Positions 1 to 8,600 of a stretch of DNA of 64,000 nt are shown here, in pieces. The stretch's first letter is position 1, and every line of letters begins with the position of its first letter. Source of the DNA: Planosporangium thailandense (lineage in GTDB: Bacteria; Actinomycetota; Actinomycetes; Mycobacteriales; Micromonosporaceae); the NCBI RefSeq assembly GCF_011947195.1, contig NZ_JAATVY010000002.1, forward strand, positions 434,001 through 498,000, read 5' to 3'. The notes beneath the pieces were generated by a model, which was given only the letters and a program-made list of their open reading frames with translations, had not been told where the DNA came from and did not search any database. The position numbers were made by a program, and so were the translations under genes.

Positions 1-1333
1 GGCAGGTGCGGGCCGGATCCGCGCGGTAGAGCCGTTCGAAGGCGTGCCGCGCCTCGGCGACGCTCATGCCGGGGCCCTCGTCGGCGACCTCGACGACCGC
101 GACCGGCACCCCGTCCGGCAGCGTCGCGCCGACGGTCGCCGCCGGCAGCGGCTGCGTACGCGCGTCGGGTCCGGTTTCCCAGCGGCCGGGCGTGCCGACC
201 CGGACCACCACCGGACAGTCGTCGGGCGTGTGCTGGAGGGCGTTCGCGACCAGGTTCGTCACGACCTGCCGGATGCGGGATTCGTCGCCGAGGACGGTGA
301 CGGCTTCGAAGGTGTCGCTGGTGTCGTCGAGGGCGGCGAGCTGGACGAAGCGGGTGGGTACGCGGACGTGGGCGTCGCGGACGGCGTCGGCGGCGACGGC
401 GAGCAGGTCGACGGGGCTGCGTTCGAGGGGGCGTTCCTCGTCGAGGCGGGCCAGCAGCAGCAGGTCGTTGATGAGCAGGCGCGCGCGGCCGACCTCGGCT
501 TCGATGCGGACCATGGCTTCGTCGAGGGCGGGGCCGGGTGGGGCGCCGCCGCGGCGGTACAGCTCGGCGAAGCCCTGGATGGAGGTCAGTGGGGTGCGCA
601 GCTCGTGGGAGGCGTCGGCGAGGAACTGCCGCAGGCGCCGCTCCGAGGCCCCGCGGTCGGCGAGGGCCGCCTGTACGGGGCGCAGCCCGGCGCGTACGAC
701 CGTCGCCGCGGCGAGCGCGATCAGCAGCACCACCGCGGACGCGATCACCGCGTGTACGAGGATCAGCGACCGTTCGGCCGTCTCGACCGTGCGCATCGAA
801 ACGGCGTGCACCAGGTACTGCCGGCCGTCCGCGATCGGAGTGACCAGCACCCGCCAGTCGCCGCTGGCGCCGACGACGGTGAACGGCGTCGCGGCCGCCC
901 GGGTCGCGATCGCCGGGATCCGCGCGAGGTCCGGCCCGCCGTCGCCGGCGTCCGGAACCGGATGCAGCCGGGTGCCGTCGGTGGCGTACACGAACATCCG
1001 GCAGTCCAGGCCGGAGGCCGACCGGTACCGGGCGGGCAGGAACCGCGCCGGTTGATCGGTCGTACCCGGCGCCGGAACGGGTGCGGCCGGCGTTCCGGTC
1101 AGCGCCCGGGCCTCCGCCTCCAACTGCGTGTCGAGGCGTCCGACCAGATAGGACCGGACCAGCACCGCGTCGGTCAGGTCGGTCACGATCAGCCCGGTCG
1201 CCGCGAGCGCGGCGACCGTGAGCACGACCCGGTGCCGCAGCAGGGCCAGCGGCCGGCCCCGCCGTACCCGCAGCAGCCTCACCCGGCAGGCCCGGCGGTG
1301 GCGGGAGCGGGCGTGGCGGTCAGCCCGGGTCAT
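1..1333 (-). CDS. Sensor histidine kinase, partial (C-terminus off the window)
   Basis: Membrane sensor kinase of a two-component system, partner of the regulator that starts just upstream. Reading the minus strand from the ATG at 1333 gives a basic N-terminus, a first membrane helix (about residues 27-45), an extracellular sensor part, a second helix, then a linker with the H-box ASHELRTPLTSIQG, where the His is the predicted phosphorylation site. The N-box region DESRIRQVVTNLVANALQHT and a G1-box ADEGPGM follow. The frame stays open to base 1, so the end of the ATPase domain is missing. The start overlaps the end of the response regulator gene by 14 bases, which fits translational coupling in an operon. 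The stimulus cannot be read from the sequence. Confidence 0.9.
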   Translation of the reverse strand, partial: MTRADRHARSRHRRACRVRLLRVRRGRPLALLRHRVVLTVAALAATGLIVTDLTDAVLVRSYLVGRLDTQLEAEARALTGTPAAPVPAPGTTDQPARFLPARYRSASGLDCRMFVYATDGTRLHPVPDAGDGGPDLARIPAIATRAAATPFTVVGASGDWRVLVTPIADGRQYLVHAVSMRTVETAERSLILVHAVIASAVVLLIALAAATVVRAGLRPVQAALADRGASERRLRQFLADASHELRTPLTSIQGFAELYRRGGAPPGPALDEAMVRIEAEVGRARLLINDLLLLARLDEERPLERSPVDLLAVAADAVRDAHVRVPTRFVQLAALDDTSDTFEAVTVLGDESRIRQVVTNLVANALQHTPDDCPVVVRVGTPGRWETGPDARTQPLPAATVGATLPDGVPVAVVEVADEGPGMSVAEARHAFERLYRADPARTC

Positions 1334-2084
1334 CGGGCGCCAGCCGCAACGCGTATCCGACACCGCGCACGGTGTGCAGCAGCGGCGGTCCGTACTTGTC
1401 GATCTTGCGTCGGAGGTAGTAGACGTACGACTCCACGATCCGGCCGTCGCCACCGAAGTCGTAGTGCCACACCTGTTGCAGGATCTGTGCCTTGCTGACC
1501 ACCCGGCCGGCGTTGTTCAGCAGGTACCGCAGCAGGTTGAACTCGGTCGGCGAGAGGTCGACGAGCCGGCCGGCCCGGCGTACCGCGTGGGCCTCCTCGT
1601 CGATCTCCAGGTCGGCGTAGCGCAGCACGCGGCCCGGGCGGCGGCCCTGCGGCGCCTTCGCCGCGGCGCTGCGCCGCAGGATCGCCCGGATCCGCAGCAC
1701 GACCTCCTCCAGGCTGAACGGCTTGGTGACGTAGTCGTCGCCGCCGGCGGCGAGGCCCGAGATCCGGTCGTCGACCGCGTCCCGCGCGGTCAGGAAGAGG
1801 ACCGGGGTCGGCTGGTCGGTCATCCGCAGCCGCTGCGCCACCTGGAAGCCGTCGAGGTCGGGCAGCATGACGTCGAGGACGACCAGATCCGGCTCGGACT
1901 CCGCCGCGGCCGCGAGCGCCTCCCGCCCGCACCTGGCCACCCGCACCTCGAACCCGGCCAGTCGAAGGGTCGCCGACAGGAGGGCCCGGATGTTCGCCTC
2001 ATCGTCCACAACGAGCAGTCGGCCGGCCGCGCCGGGTGAGTCGATCCCGGAGGGCATGGCCACAGTCGCATGCGTGCCTGACAC
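1320..2084 (-). CDS. OmpR/PhoB-family response regulator
   Basis: DNA-binding response regulator of 254 residues. The receiver domain begins with LLVVDDEANIRALL (acidic pocket), has the phosphoacceptor Asp in LVVLDVMLPD and the conserved Lys in DDYVTKPFSLEE. The C-terminal half is a winged helix of the OmpR type, visible in SPTEFNLLRYLL and in VRGVGYALR near the end. The GTG at 2084 is the first start; an ATG at 2057 lies ten residues in, before the receiver domain, and is an alternative. It is the first gene of an operon with the overlapping histidine kinase. The target genes are unknown. Confidence 0.93.
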   Translation of the reverse strand: MSGTHATVAMPSGIDSPGAAGRLLVVDDEANIRALLSATLRLAGFEVRVARCGREALAAAAESEPDLVVLDVMLPDLDGFQVAQRLRMTDQPTPVLFLTARDAVDDRISGLAAGGDDYVTKPFSLEEVVLRIRAILRRSAAAKAPQGRRPGRVLRYADLEIDEEAHAVRRAGRLVDLSPTEFNLLRYLLNNAGRVVSKAQILQQVWHYDFGGDGRIVESYVYYLRRKIDKYGPPLLHTVRGVGYALRLAPDDPG

Positions 2085-2151
2085 ACGGACCCTCTACCGG
2101 AATAAACTCCGGGCTAACTGGCAAAAAGCTGAGAATCACGGCGCGCCGGCC

Positions 2152-3561
2152 CTACTCCACGTGGACACCGGCCCTGGTCGCACCGGCCTCCCCGACCCAC
2201 ACCGTCTTGATGTTGCAGAACTCGCGGGGTCCCAGCTCGGCCAGCTCACGCCCGTACCCGGAGTGCTTGACCCCGCCGAAGGGCAGCTCCGGGTACGACG
2301 TGGTCATGCCGTTGACGAAGACCATTCCGGCGTCGAGATCGTCGGCGAAGCGCTCCTGCTCGCCGGGATCGTTGGTCCAGGCGTTGGAGCCCAGCCCGTA
2401 CGGGCTGTCGTTGGCGATCTCGACGGCCTCCTCGTAGGACGACACCCGGTACAGGCCGGCGACGGGGGCGAAGACCTCCTCGTGCCACATCCGCATCTCG
2501 GGGGTGAGGTCGGTGACCACGGTCGGCGGGTACCACCAGCCGGGGCGGTACGGGCGTTCGCCGCCCAGCAGCACCTTGGCGCCCTTGGACACGGCGTCGC
2601 GCACCTGCTCGTCGGCGTCGATCGCGCCCTGCTCGATGGCGAGCGGACCGACGTCGGTGGCGTCGTCCATCGGGTCCCCGACGACCAGCGACGTCATCTT
2701 CGCCACGAACCGTTCGGCGAAGGCCTCGTACACGTCGGTGTGCACGATGAACCGCTTCGCGGCGATGCAGGACTGGCCGTTGTTCTGGCACCGCGCGATC
2801 GTCGCCACCTCGGCGGCCTTGTCCAGGTCGGCCGACGGCATCACCACGAACGGGTCGCTGCCGCCCAGCTCCAGCACCGTCTTCTTGAGGACACGGCCGG
2901 CGATCCCGGCCACCGACCGGCCGGCGCCTTCGCTTCCGGTCAGCGTCGCCGCCCGTACCCGGTCGTCGGTGAGGACCGCTTCGACCTTGTCCGAGCCGAT
3001 CAGGAGCGTCTGGAACGCGCCGTCCGGGAAGCCGGCCCGCCGGAACAGCTCGCCCAGGAACAGGGCGGTCTGCGGCACGTTCGACGCGTGCTTGAGCAGG
3101 CCCACGTTGCCGGCCATGAGCGCGGGCGCGGCGAAGCGGATCGCCTGCCACAGCGGGAAGTTCCACGGCATGATCGCCAGGACCGGCCCGATCGGCTGGT
3201 AGCGCGTGTACGCCCGCAGCGCCTTGACGGCCTTCGCGCCCCGCGGCTCGTCGGCGAGCATCGCCTCGGCGTGCTCGGCGTAGTACCGGCAGCCGGTCGC
3301 GCACTTGGTCACCTCGGCCTTGGCGGACGCGAGCGTCTTGCCCATCTCCGTGGTCATCAGCGCCGCGAGCTGATCGCGCTCCGACTCCAGGATGTCGGCG
3401 GCCGCGCGCATCCAGGCCGCCCGTTGGTCGAACGACGTACGCCGCAGCGCGGCGAACCCGTCCACCGCGGTCCGCAACCGCTCCTCGATCTGGTCGGCCG
3501 ACATCGGCTCGAAGGTCTTCAGCACCTCACCCGTGGCCGGGTTGATCGTCGCGATCGGCAC
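2152..3561 (-). CDS. NAD(P)-dependent aldehyde dehydrogenase, succinate-semialdehyde dehydrogenase type
   Basis: Oxidises an aldehyde to the acid with NAD(P). The 469-residue length is close to that of GabD-type succinate-semialdehyde dehydrogenases. Visible landmarks are MPWNFPLWQ (cofactor-binding fold), the general-base Glu231 in LELGGSDP, the catalytic Cys265 in NNGQSCIAAKRF and the C-terminal ELPFGGVKHSGYGRE. The N-terminal INPATGEVLKTF is typical of the family. It lies 72 bases downstream of the PLP-enzyme gene on the same strand, so co-transcription is possible. The family assignment is firm. The substrate (succinate semialdehyde) is inferred from overall resemblance. Confidence 0.9.
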   Translation of the reverse strand: MPIATINPATGEVLKTFEPMSADQIEERLRTAVDGFAALRRTSFDQRAAWMRAAADILESERDQLAALMTTEMGKTLASAKAEVTKCATGCRYYAEHAEAMLADEPRGAKAVKALRAYTRYQPIGPVLAIMPWNFPLWQAIRFAAPALMAGNVGLLKHASNVPQTALFLGELFRRAGFPDGAFQTLLIGSDKVEAVLTDDRVRAATLTGSEGAGRSVAGIAGRVLKKTVLELGGSDPFVVMPSADLDKAAEVATIARCQNNGQSCIAAKRFIVHTDVYEAFAERFVAKMTSLVVGDPMDDATDVGPLAIEQGAIDADEQVRDAVSKGAKVLLGGERPYRPGWWYPPTVVTDLTPEMRMWHEEVFAPVAGLYRVSSYEEAVEIANDSPYGLGSNAWTNDPGEQERFADDLDAGMVFVNGMTTSYPELPFGGVKHSGYGRELAELGPREFCNIKTVWVGEAGATRAGVHVE

Positions 3562-3633
3562 GGTGATCCCTCACTTCATCGCTGCACTGCGGTCCTTTCA
3601 CCGGCTTACCCGCGATCTCAAGGTCAAACCGGG

Positions 3634-4842
3634 TCAGAAGAAGGTACGGACAAGATCGGTCACGTGTCCGTCGGAGTCGACGACCGGCAGGGCCCGCCAG
3701 CGCTCAAACGTGGTGCAGGGGTGGGAGATGCCGCAGGCGACCCAGTCCCCGATCGCGACCTCCCCGCCCGGATCGGACAGGTACGCGTGCTGGTCGTTGA
3801 GCGCGGTGATCTCCAGCCGCTCGGCCGGACGCTGCCCGCCCGGTCCCAGGACGGCCACGGGAACCGGTAGGCCCATGTCGTATGAGACGTCCCGCTTGCC
3901 CATGTTGAGGAACGCCAGGCCCGGCTCAGGGGCGGAGACGACCGTGGCCCACACCCGCAGCGCGGGCCGTAGCTCGAACGGCGACAGGGAGGCGTAGCGG
4001 AGGTCGTCGTGCGCCAGGTACGCGCCGGACCGGAGCACGGCCCGCCGCGCACCGGCGAGCCCGGCGAACGACTCCGCGACCAGATCCGGGTACAGGCTGC
4101 CGCCCGCCGTCACGGTCTCCGCGTCGACGACCTCCGCCAGCCGGACCAGCTCGTCGAGGTGGCGGCGCACCGCCGCGACGGAGTCGGCCGACCGGCCGGT
4201 GCCGTACGTGGCCTCGTACCCGGCGACCCCGGCCAGCCGCAGACCGGCCGCCTTCTCGACCGCGCGGGCGACGTCGGTGGCGGCCGGCACGCCCCGGGCA
4301 CCGGTGCGGCCGCCGGGCAGGCCCAGCTCGACGAAGACTCCGACGCTCCGGCCGGCTGCGGTCGCCCGGGCGTCCAGCGCGGCCACACCCTCGCGGGAGT
4401 CCACCCAGCAGTAGATCTCGGCGTGCTCCTGCTCCGCGACGATCCAGTCCAGCGAGGCCGGGTCGATGACCTCGTGGGCGAGCAGGAGCCGCCGGGCGCC
4501 GAACGCCCGCAGTACCCGCGCCTGCGCGACGTTGGCCACCGTGAACGCCCAGGCGCCCCGCCGGGCCTGCTCCGCCGCGAGCGCCGGCGCCATGGTCGTC
4601 TTCACGTGCGGGGCGAACTCCAGACCGCGCTCGGCGCAGAACGCCGCGTAGCGGTCGAGGTTGTCGGCCAGCGCGGGCCCGTCGAGTATCGCCACCGGCG
4701 AGGTGAAGCCATCGACGGGCACCCGCCGCCCGACGAGGTCGGCGAGGCTGCCGATGCCCGGCGGCAGGCCCTTGTACTGCCAGTCCAGGGGCTGGCTGCG
4801 CAGCCGGTCGACCGCGCCGTGATCGATGAGCGGGTAGTCCAC
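3634..4842 (-). CDS. PLP-dependent D-serine deaminase-like / D-threonine aldolase-like enzyme
   Basis: A 402-residue enzyme of the alanine-racemase-N-terminal fold fused to a D-serine-dehydratase-like C-terminal domain. The PLP lysine is visible in FAPHVKTTMAP. A His-X-Cys metal-binding signature is seen near the C-terminus in GISHPCTTFERW, as in zinc-dependent D-serine dehydratases and D-threonine aldolases. The enzyme probably deaminates or cleaves a D-amino acid in the cytoplasm. It is divergent from the methyltransferase gene and upstream of the aldehyde dehydrogenase. The exact substrate cannot be decided from sequence alone. Confidence 0.85.
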   Translation of the reverse strand: MDYPLIDHGAVDRLRSQPLDWQYKGLPPGIGSLADLVGRRVPVDGFTSPVAILDGPALADNLDRYAAFCAERGLEFAPHVKTTMAPALAAEQARRGAWAFTVANVAQARVLRAFGARRLLLAHEVIDPASLDWIVAEQEHAEIYCWVDSREGVAALDARATAAGRSVGVFVELGLPGGRTGARGVPAATDVARAVEKAAGLRLAGVAGYEATYGTGRSADSVAAVRRHLDELVRLAEVVDAETVTAGGSLYPDLVAESFAGLAGARRAVLRSGAYLAHDDLRYASLSPFELRPALRVWATVVSAPEPGLAFLNMGKRDVSYDMGLPVPVAVLGPGGQRPAERLEITALNDQHAYLSDPGGEVAIGDWVACGISHPCTTFERWRALPVVDSDGHVTDLVRTFF

Positions 4843-4885
4843 GGTGGCGATCCTGCCAGAGGTGGACCGGCCAGCGAAGATCGAA

Positions 4886-4911
4886 ACCTGAAGATCACCG
4901 TAGGTTCAGGT
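4886..4911. promoter_or_regulatory. Inverted repeat between divergent genes, candidate operator
   Basis: ACCTGAA and TTCAGGT form a 7-bp inverted repeat with a 12-base spacer. It lies between the divergent starts of the PLP enzyme (4842) and the methyltransferase (4960). A further AGGTT direct repeat follows at once. No adjacent regulator gene is present, so a regulatory role is only suggested by position and symmetry. Confidence 0.3.
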
Positions 4912-4959
4912 AGGTTGGGCCGACAGGATTTTCGGCAGGCCGACCGGTCGCGTACAGAA

Positions 4960-5682
4960 ATGATCTTGTTCATGCCGGAGACATCGGGCGACACCCACCT
5001 CCAATCGCGCGTTCTCGAAGACCTCAGTGACGCCGTCAACTACCAGCGGTGGTTGGCGGATCTGGCGCGGCCCTACCTCGGCGACGACCCGATCGAGCTG
5101 GGCAGCGGAATCGGCGACTACGCGGCGGCGTGGCTGAGTACGGCGCCGAGGATCACCGTCACCGAGGCCGACGACAGCCGGCTGAAGATGTTGACCACCC
5201 GATTCCTCGACGATCCCCGGGTGGACGTGCGGCCGCTGTTCCTGCCCACCGACGAGCGCGCCGAGCACAGCGCCGCGGTCGCGCTCAACGTGCTGGAACA
5301 CATCGAGGACGACCTGGCCGGCCTGACGTCGATCGCCGGGCTGCTGCGGCCGGGCGGCGCGGTCGTCCTGATCGTGCCGGCCTTCCCGTCCGCGATGAGC
5401 CGGTTCGACCGCGCCATCGGACACTTCCGGCGGTACACCGTCGCCTCGCTCGGCGGTGCGCTGACCGCTGCCGGCCTGCGGATCGAACGGCTGCACTACA
5501 TCAACCCGGTCGGTCTGGTCGGCTGGTACACCGCCTGCCGGGCGCTCCGGCTCGCCCCGCACAACGGGCCCCTGGTGCGCGTGTACGACCACCTGGTCGT
5601 ACCGCTGGCCCGCCGCCTCGAACGCAACTGGACGCCGCCGTTCGGCCAGTCCGTCTTCGCGGTCGCCCGCACGCCGCGGTAG
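4960..5682 (+). CDS. Class I SAM-dependent methyltransferase
   Basis: Predicted small-molecule or lipid methyltransferase of 240 residues. SAM-binding motif I is visible as IELGSGIGDYAA, the acidic end of strand beta-2 as ITVTEADDS, and motif IV as SAAVALNVLEHIEDD. LRPGGAVVLIVPAF follows, as is usual in UbiE/COQ5-like enzymes. A longer open frame runs upstream antisense to the PLP enzyme, but the two in-frame ATGs at 4960 and 4972 are the sensible starts; 4960 was chosen as the first. The gene is divergent from the PLP enzyme and convergent with the large signalling protein, ending 16 bases before it. The substrate is unknown. Confidence 0.85.
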   Translation: MILFMPETSGDTHLQSRVLEDLSDAVNYQRWLADLARPYLGDDPIELGSGIGDYAAAWLSTAPRITVTEADDSRLKMLTTRFLDDPRVDVRPLFLPTDERAEHSAAVALNVLEHIEDDLAGLTSIAGLLRPGGAVVLIVPAFPSAMSRFDRAIGHFRRYTVASLGGALTAAGLRIERLHYINPVGLVGWYTACRALRLAPHNGPLVRVYDHLVVPLARRLERNWTPPFGQSVFAVARTPR

Positions 5683-5698
5683 CAGCCGTCTCCGCCGG

Positions 5699-8600
5699 TC
5701 ACGCCTCCGACACCAGGACGGTCACCCCGACCAGGCCCTCGGCCTCGTCCCGCAACGGGATCGCCGAGACGGACAGCCGCCTCCGCCCGCCCTCCGGGGT
5801 GCGGATCATGATCTCCCGCTCGATCGGCTCGACCCACTCCGGCCGCGTCACAAAGCCCGGCTCGTACCGGTACGGGACGCCGGCGCGGTTGGTCGGCGCC
5901 ATGACGTCGAAAAGCCGCGCCAACGGGGTACCCGGTACGACCGGCCACCCCGTGATCTCCACGGCGCCCGGCGAGACCCGGCGCACCGTCAGGTCCGGCC
6001 CGAACAGCACCAGCCCGACCGGTATCCGGTCGAACGTGACGTCCAGGATCCGGTTGGCCCGTACCAGCTGAGCGTGCACCGACGCGTTCTCCAGCGCGAC
6101 CCCGGCCTGCGCGCACAGCACGTCGAGCAGATCCAGGTAGACGTCGGAGAACGCGGCGGCGAGCCGCCGGTGTTCCAGGTACAGCACGCCGAGCAGGGTG
6201 TCACCGCGCACGATCGGCGCGCAGAGCGCCGACCGGGGCCGGTGGGTGGCCAGGTAGTCGTCGGCGGCGAACCGCAGCAGCTCGTCCGGCCCCCCCGTGA
6301 GCACCGTCCGGCTGCGCCCGACGTACTCGAGCACCTCGATCGGCAGCCGCCCGCGCGCCTCGACCCCGACGTCGGCGTCGACGTGGATGCCGTCGCGCCG
6401 GACCTCGGCCGCGGCGGCCGGCCGCAGGGTGGCCCCGTCGGCCAGCAGCAGGCACCCCCGCTCGGCCGACGAGTGCGCGACGATCAGCTCCAACAGGACG
6501 CCGACGAGCCGGTCGAGCCGCAGCTCGCCGGAGATGGAACGGAACGCCCGGACCACGGTCAGCAGGTCGAGCTGGTCGAGCGCGCGGGTGGCGCCCACCG
6601 GCCGGCTGGCAGCAGCCAACAGCTCGTCGAGCTGGTCGAGCTTGGTCTCGGCGCCCCACTGCTGGTAACAGGCGCGCGCCCGGCGCAGGTACGCGACGGC
6701 GTCACCGACCTCGCCGCAGGCGAGGGCGTGCCGGCCACCCCGCTCCGCCGCGAACGCCTCGGAACGGATGAAGTCCGACTCGCGGGCGGCGACGATCGCC
6801 CGGTCGTACCGGACGCGGGCCTGCTCGGCGTCACCGGCCAGCCGCGCGCGCTCCGCCGACAACAGCAGCGTGCGCGCCCGCAGCAGAGCCGGCCCGCGGT
6901 CGGCGAGGTCGTCCAACCGGTCCTGCAGCGTCGCCAGCTCGGCGTACAGCGGGTCCCGCTGCTCCGGCGCGGTGTTCTCGCACCGCTGCACCAACGAGAA
7001 CGCATGCCAGAAGACCGCTTCGGCGGTGAGGAACGTGCTGGGGGAACGCGCCACGATCCGCCCGATCACGTAGCTGAGCGCAGGGTCGTCGTCGTCGAGC
7101 AGGTGCGCCGGCGCGAGCAGCGGGGAGAGCCCGACCACGGTGTAGTAGCGGTACTCACCCCGTACGATCCGCTGCCTGGTCGCGTCCTCCCGGGCGGTCG
7201 GAGCGGGTGACGTACCCGACACCGGTCGTAGCCGGCCCACCGCCTCTTCCAGCAGCCGGTTCACCGCGCCGGCCGCCTCGTCGACGCCGTGCCGTTGGGC
7301 GAACCGCCACCGCGCTTCGAGATCCGCGGCGACCTGGTCCAGCGGCGTGCCCACGGCGAACAGGTGCACCGAGTACACCGCGCCGATGCGCTGCGCCAGC
7401 CGGGCCTCGCCCTCCTCCACGGCGGTCCGGTACGCGGCGTACAGCTCGCGGATCATCGAGGCGGGCCCGTCGAGCCAGCAGGGTCCGAGGACGGCGGCCG
7501 TCGCGCGGGTCACCCCCGCGTAGCGGGTACCGGGCCGCTCCAGCAGCCGCAGCCCGGCCCCGGCGAAGCGCAGGGCGTCCACGTCCTGGCGTCCGTCGGC
7601 GAACACGGCGGCCAGCCGGCACAGCAGGTACGCGGTCGTGGCGGTGGGACCGTGCGCGACCGCCAGGTCGACCCCGACCGTCGCGAGCAGGTCGCGGCCC
7701 TCGCGGTCCGGCCAGACGGGCTGGGCGAGGTCGGCAATGAGGTCACCGGCGAGGACCACCCACGGTTCGGCGCAGTACGGGGTACGGGTGAGTGCGTCGA
7801 GTACAGCGTCGTCGACGTCCCGGCGCAGCCGCTCGCTGGCCTCCCGGCCCGCTTCCCGCCAGGTGGCCGGGTCGGCCGGGACCCGCAGCCCGAGGAGGTG
7901 GAGGGCGTCCACCCCGAAGCGCAGGGCGGCGTCGTCGTCACCGGCGTCCCGGCGCAGCACGGCCCGCGCGCCGAGCAGCCGTGCCCGGTCGGTGGGGTCG
8001 GTGACGTATTCGGCGGCCGTGTCGAGCAGCCGTTCGGCCGTCTCGTAGCTGCCGGCGGCGCGCTCGGCCTCGACCGATGCGACGTGCAGCCGGAGGGTGA
8101 GATCGGGCCACCGGCGCCAGGCCTCGCCGCCGAGCAGAGCCAGTCCGGTCCGCAGGTACCCGCGCGCCTCCGTGACGGCGCCGACGCGGACGGCGCGGGT
8201 ACCGGCTTCGAGGTTCAGCTTGGCCAGGCGCCGCCGCTCGTCGCCAGGCGGCAGCAGGCCTGCGGCGGCGTTGAGCGCGGCGACGGCCTCGAACAGCCGC
8301 CCGGGGTGCGGCGCCAGGGCCAGGCCGGCGGCCAGCCGCAGCTCGGCACGGCGCTGCTCGTCGAGCTCGGCCAGGACGGCGGTGCGCAACCGCTCGTGTC
8401 GCCACCGGTACTCGCCCGGCCGGGCGCCGCCGGTGACCAGCATCGCGCGCACGGCCGGCCGCAGGAGCGCGACCACCCGCGCCGGCTCGCGTTGCCCGGA
8501 CGCGCCGTCGAGCCGGATCCCGGCCCGCTCCGTCGCGGTCGCCAGCGTCGCGGTGTCGAAGCGCGACCCCAGCACCGCGGCGAGCTCGAGTACCTGCCGG

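Noticed and set aside
1867..3870. A 667-residue plus-strand frame opposite the response regulator and aldehyde dehydrogenase
   Set aside because: Antisense artefact; the opposite strand encodes intact families.
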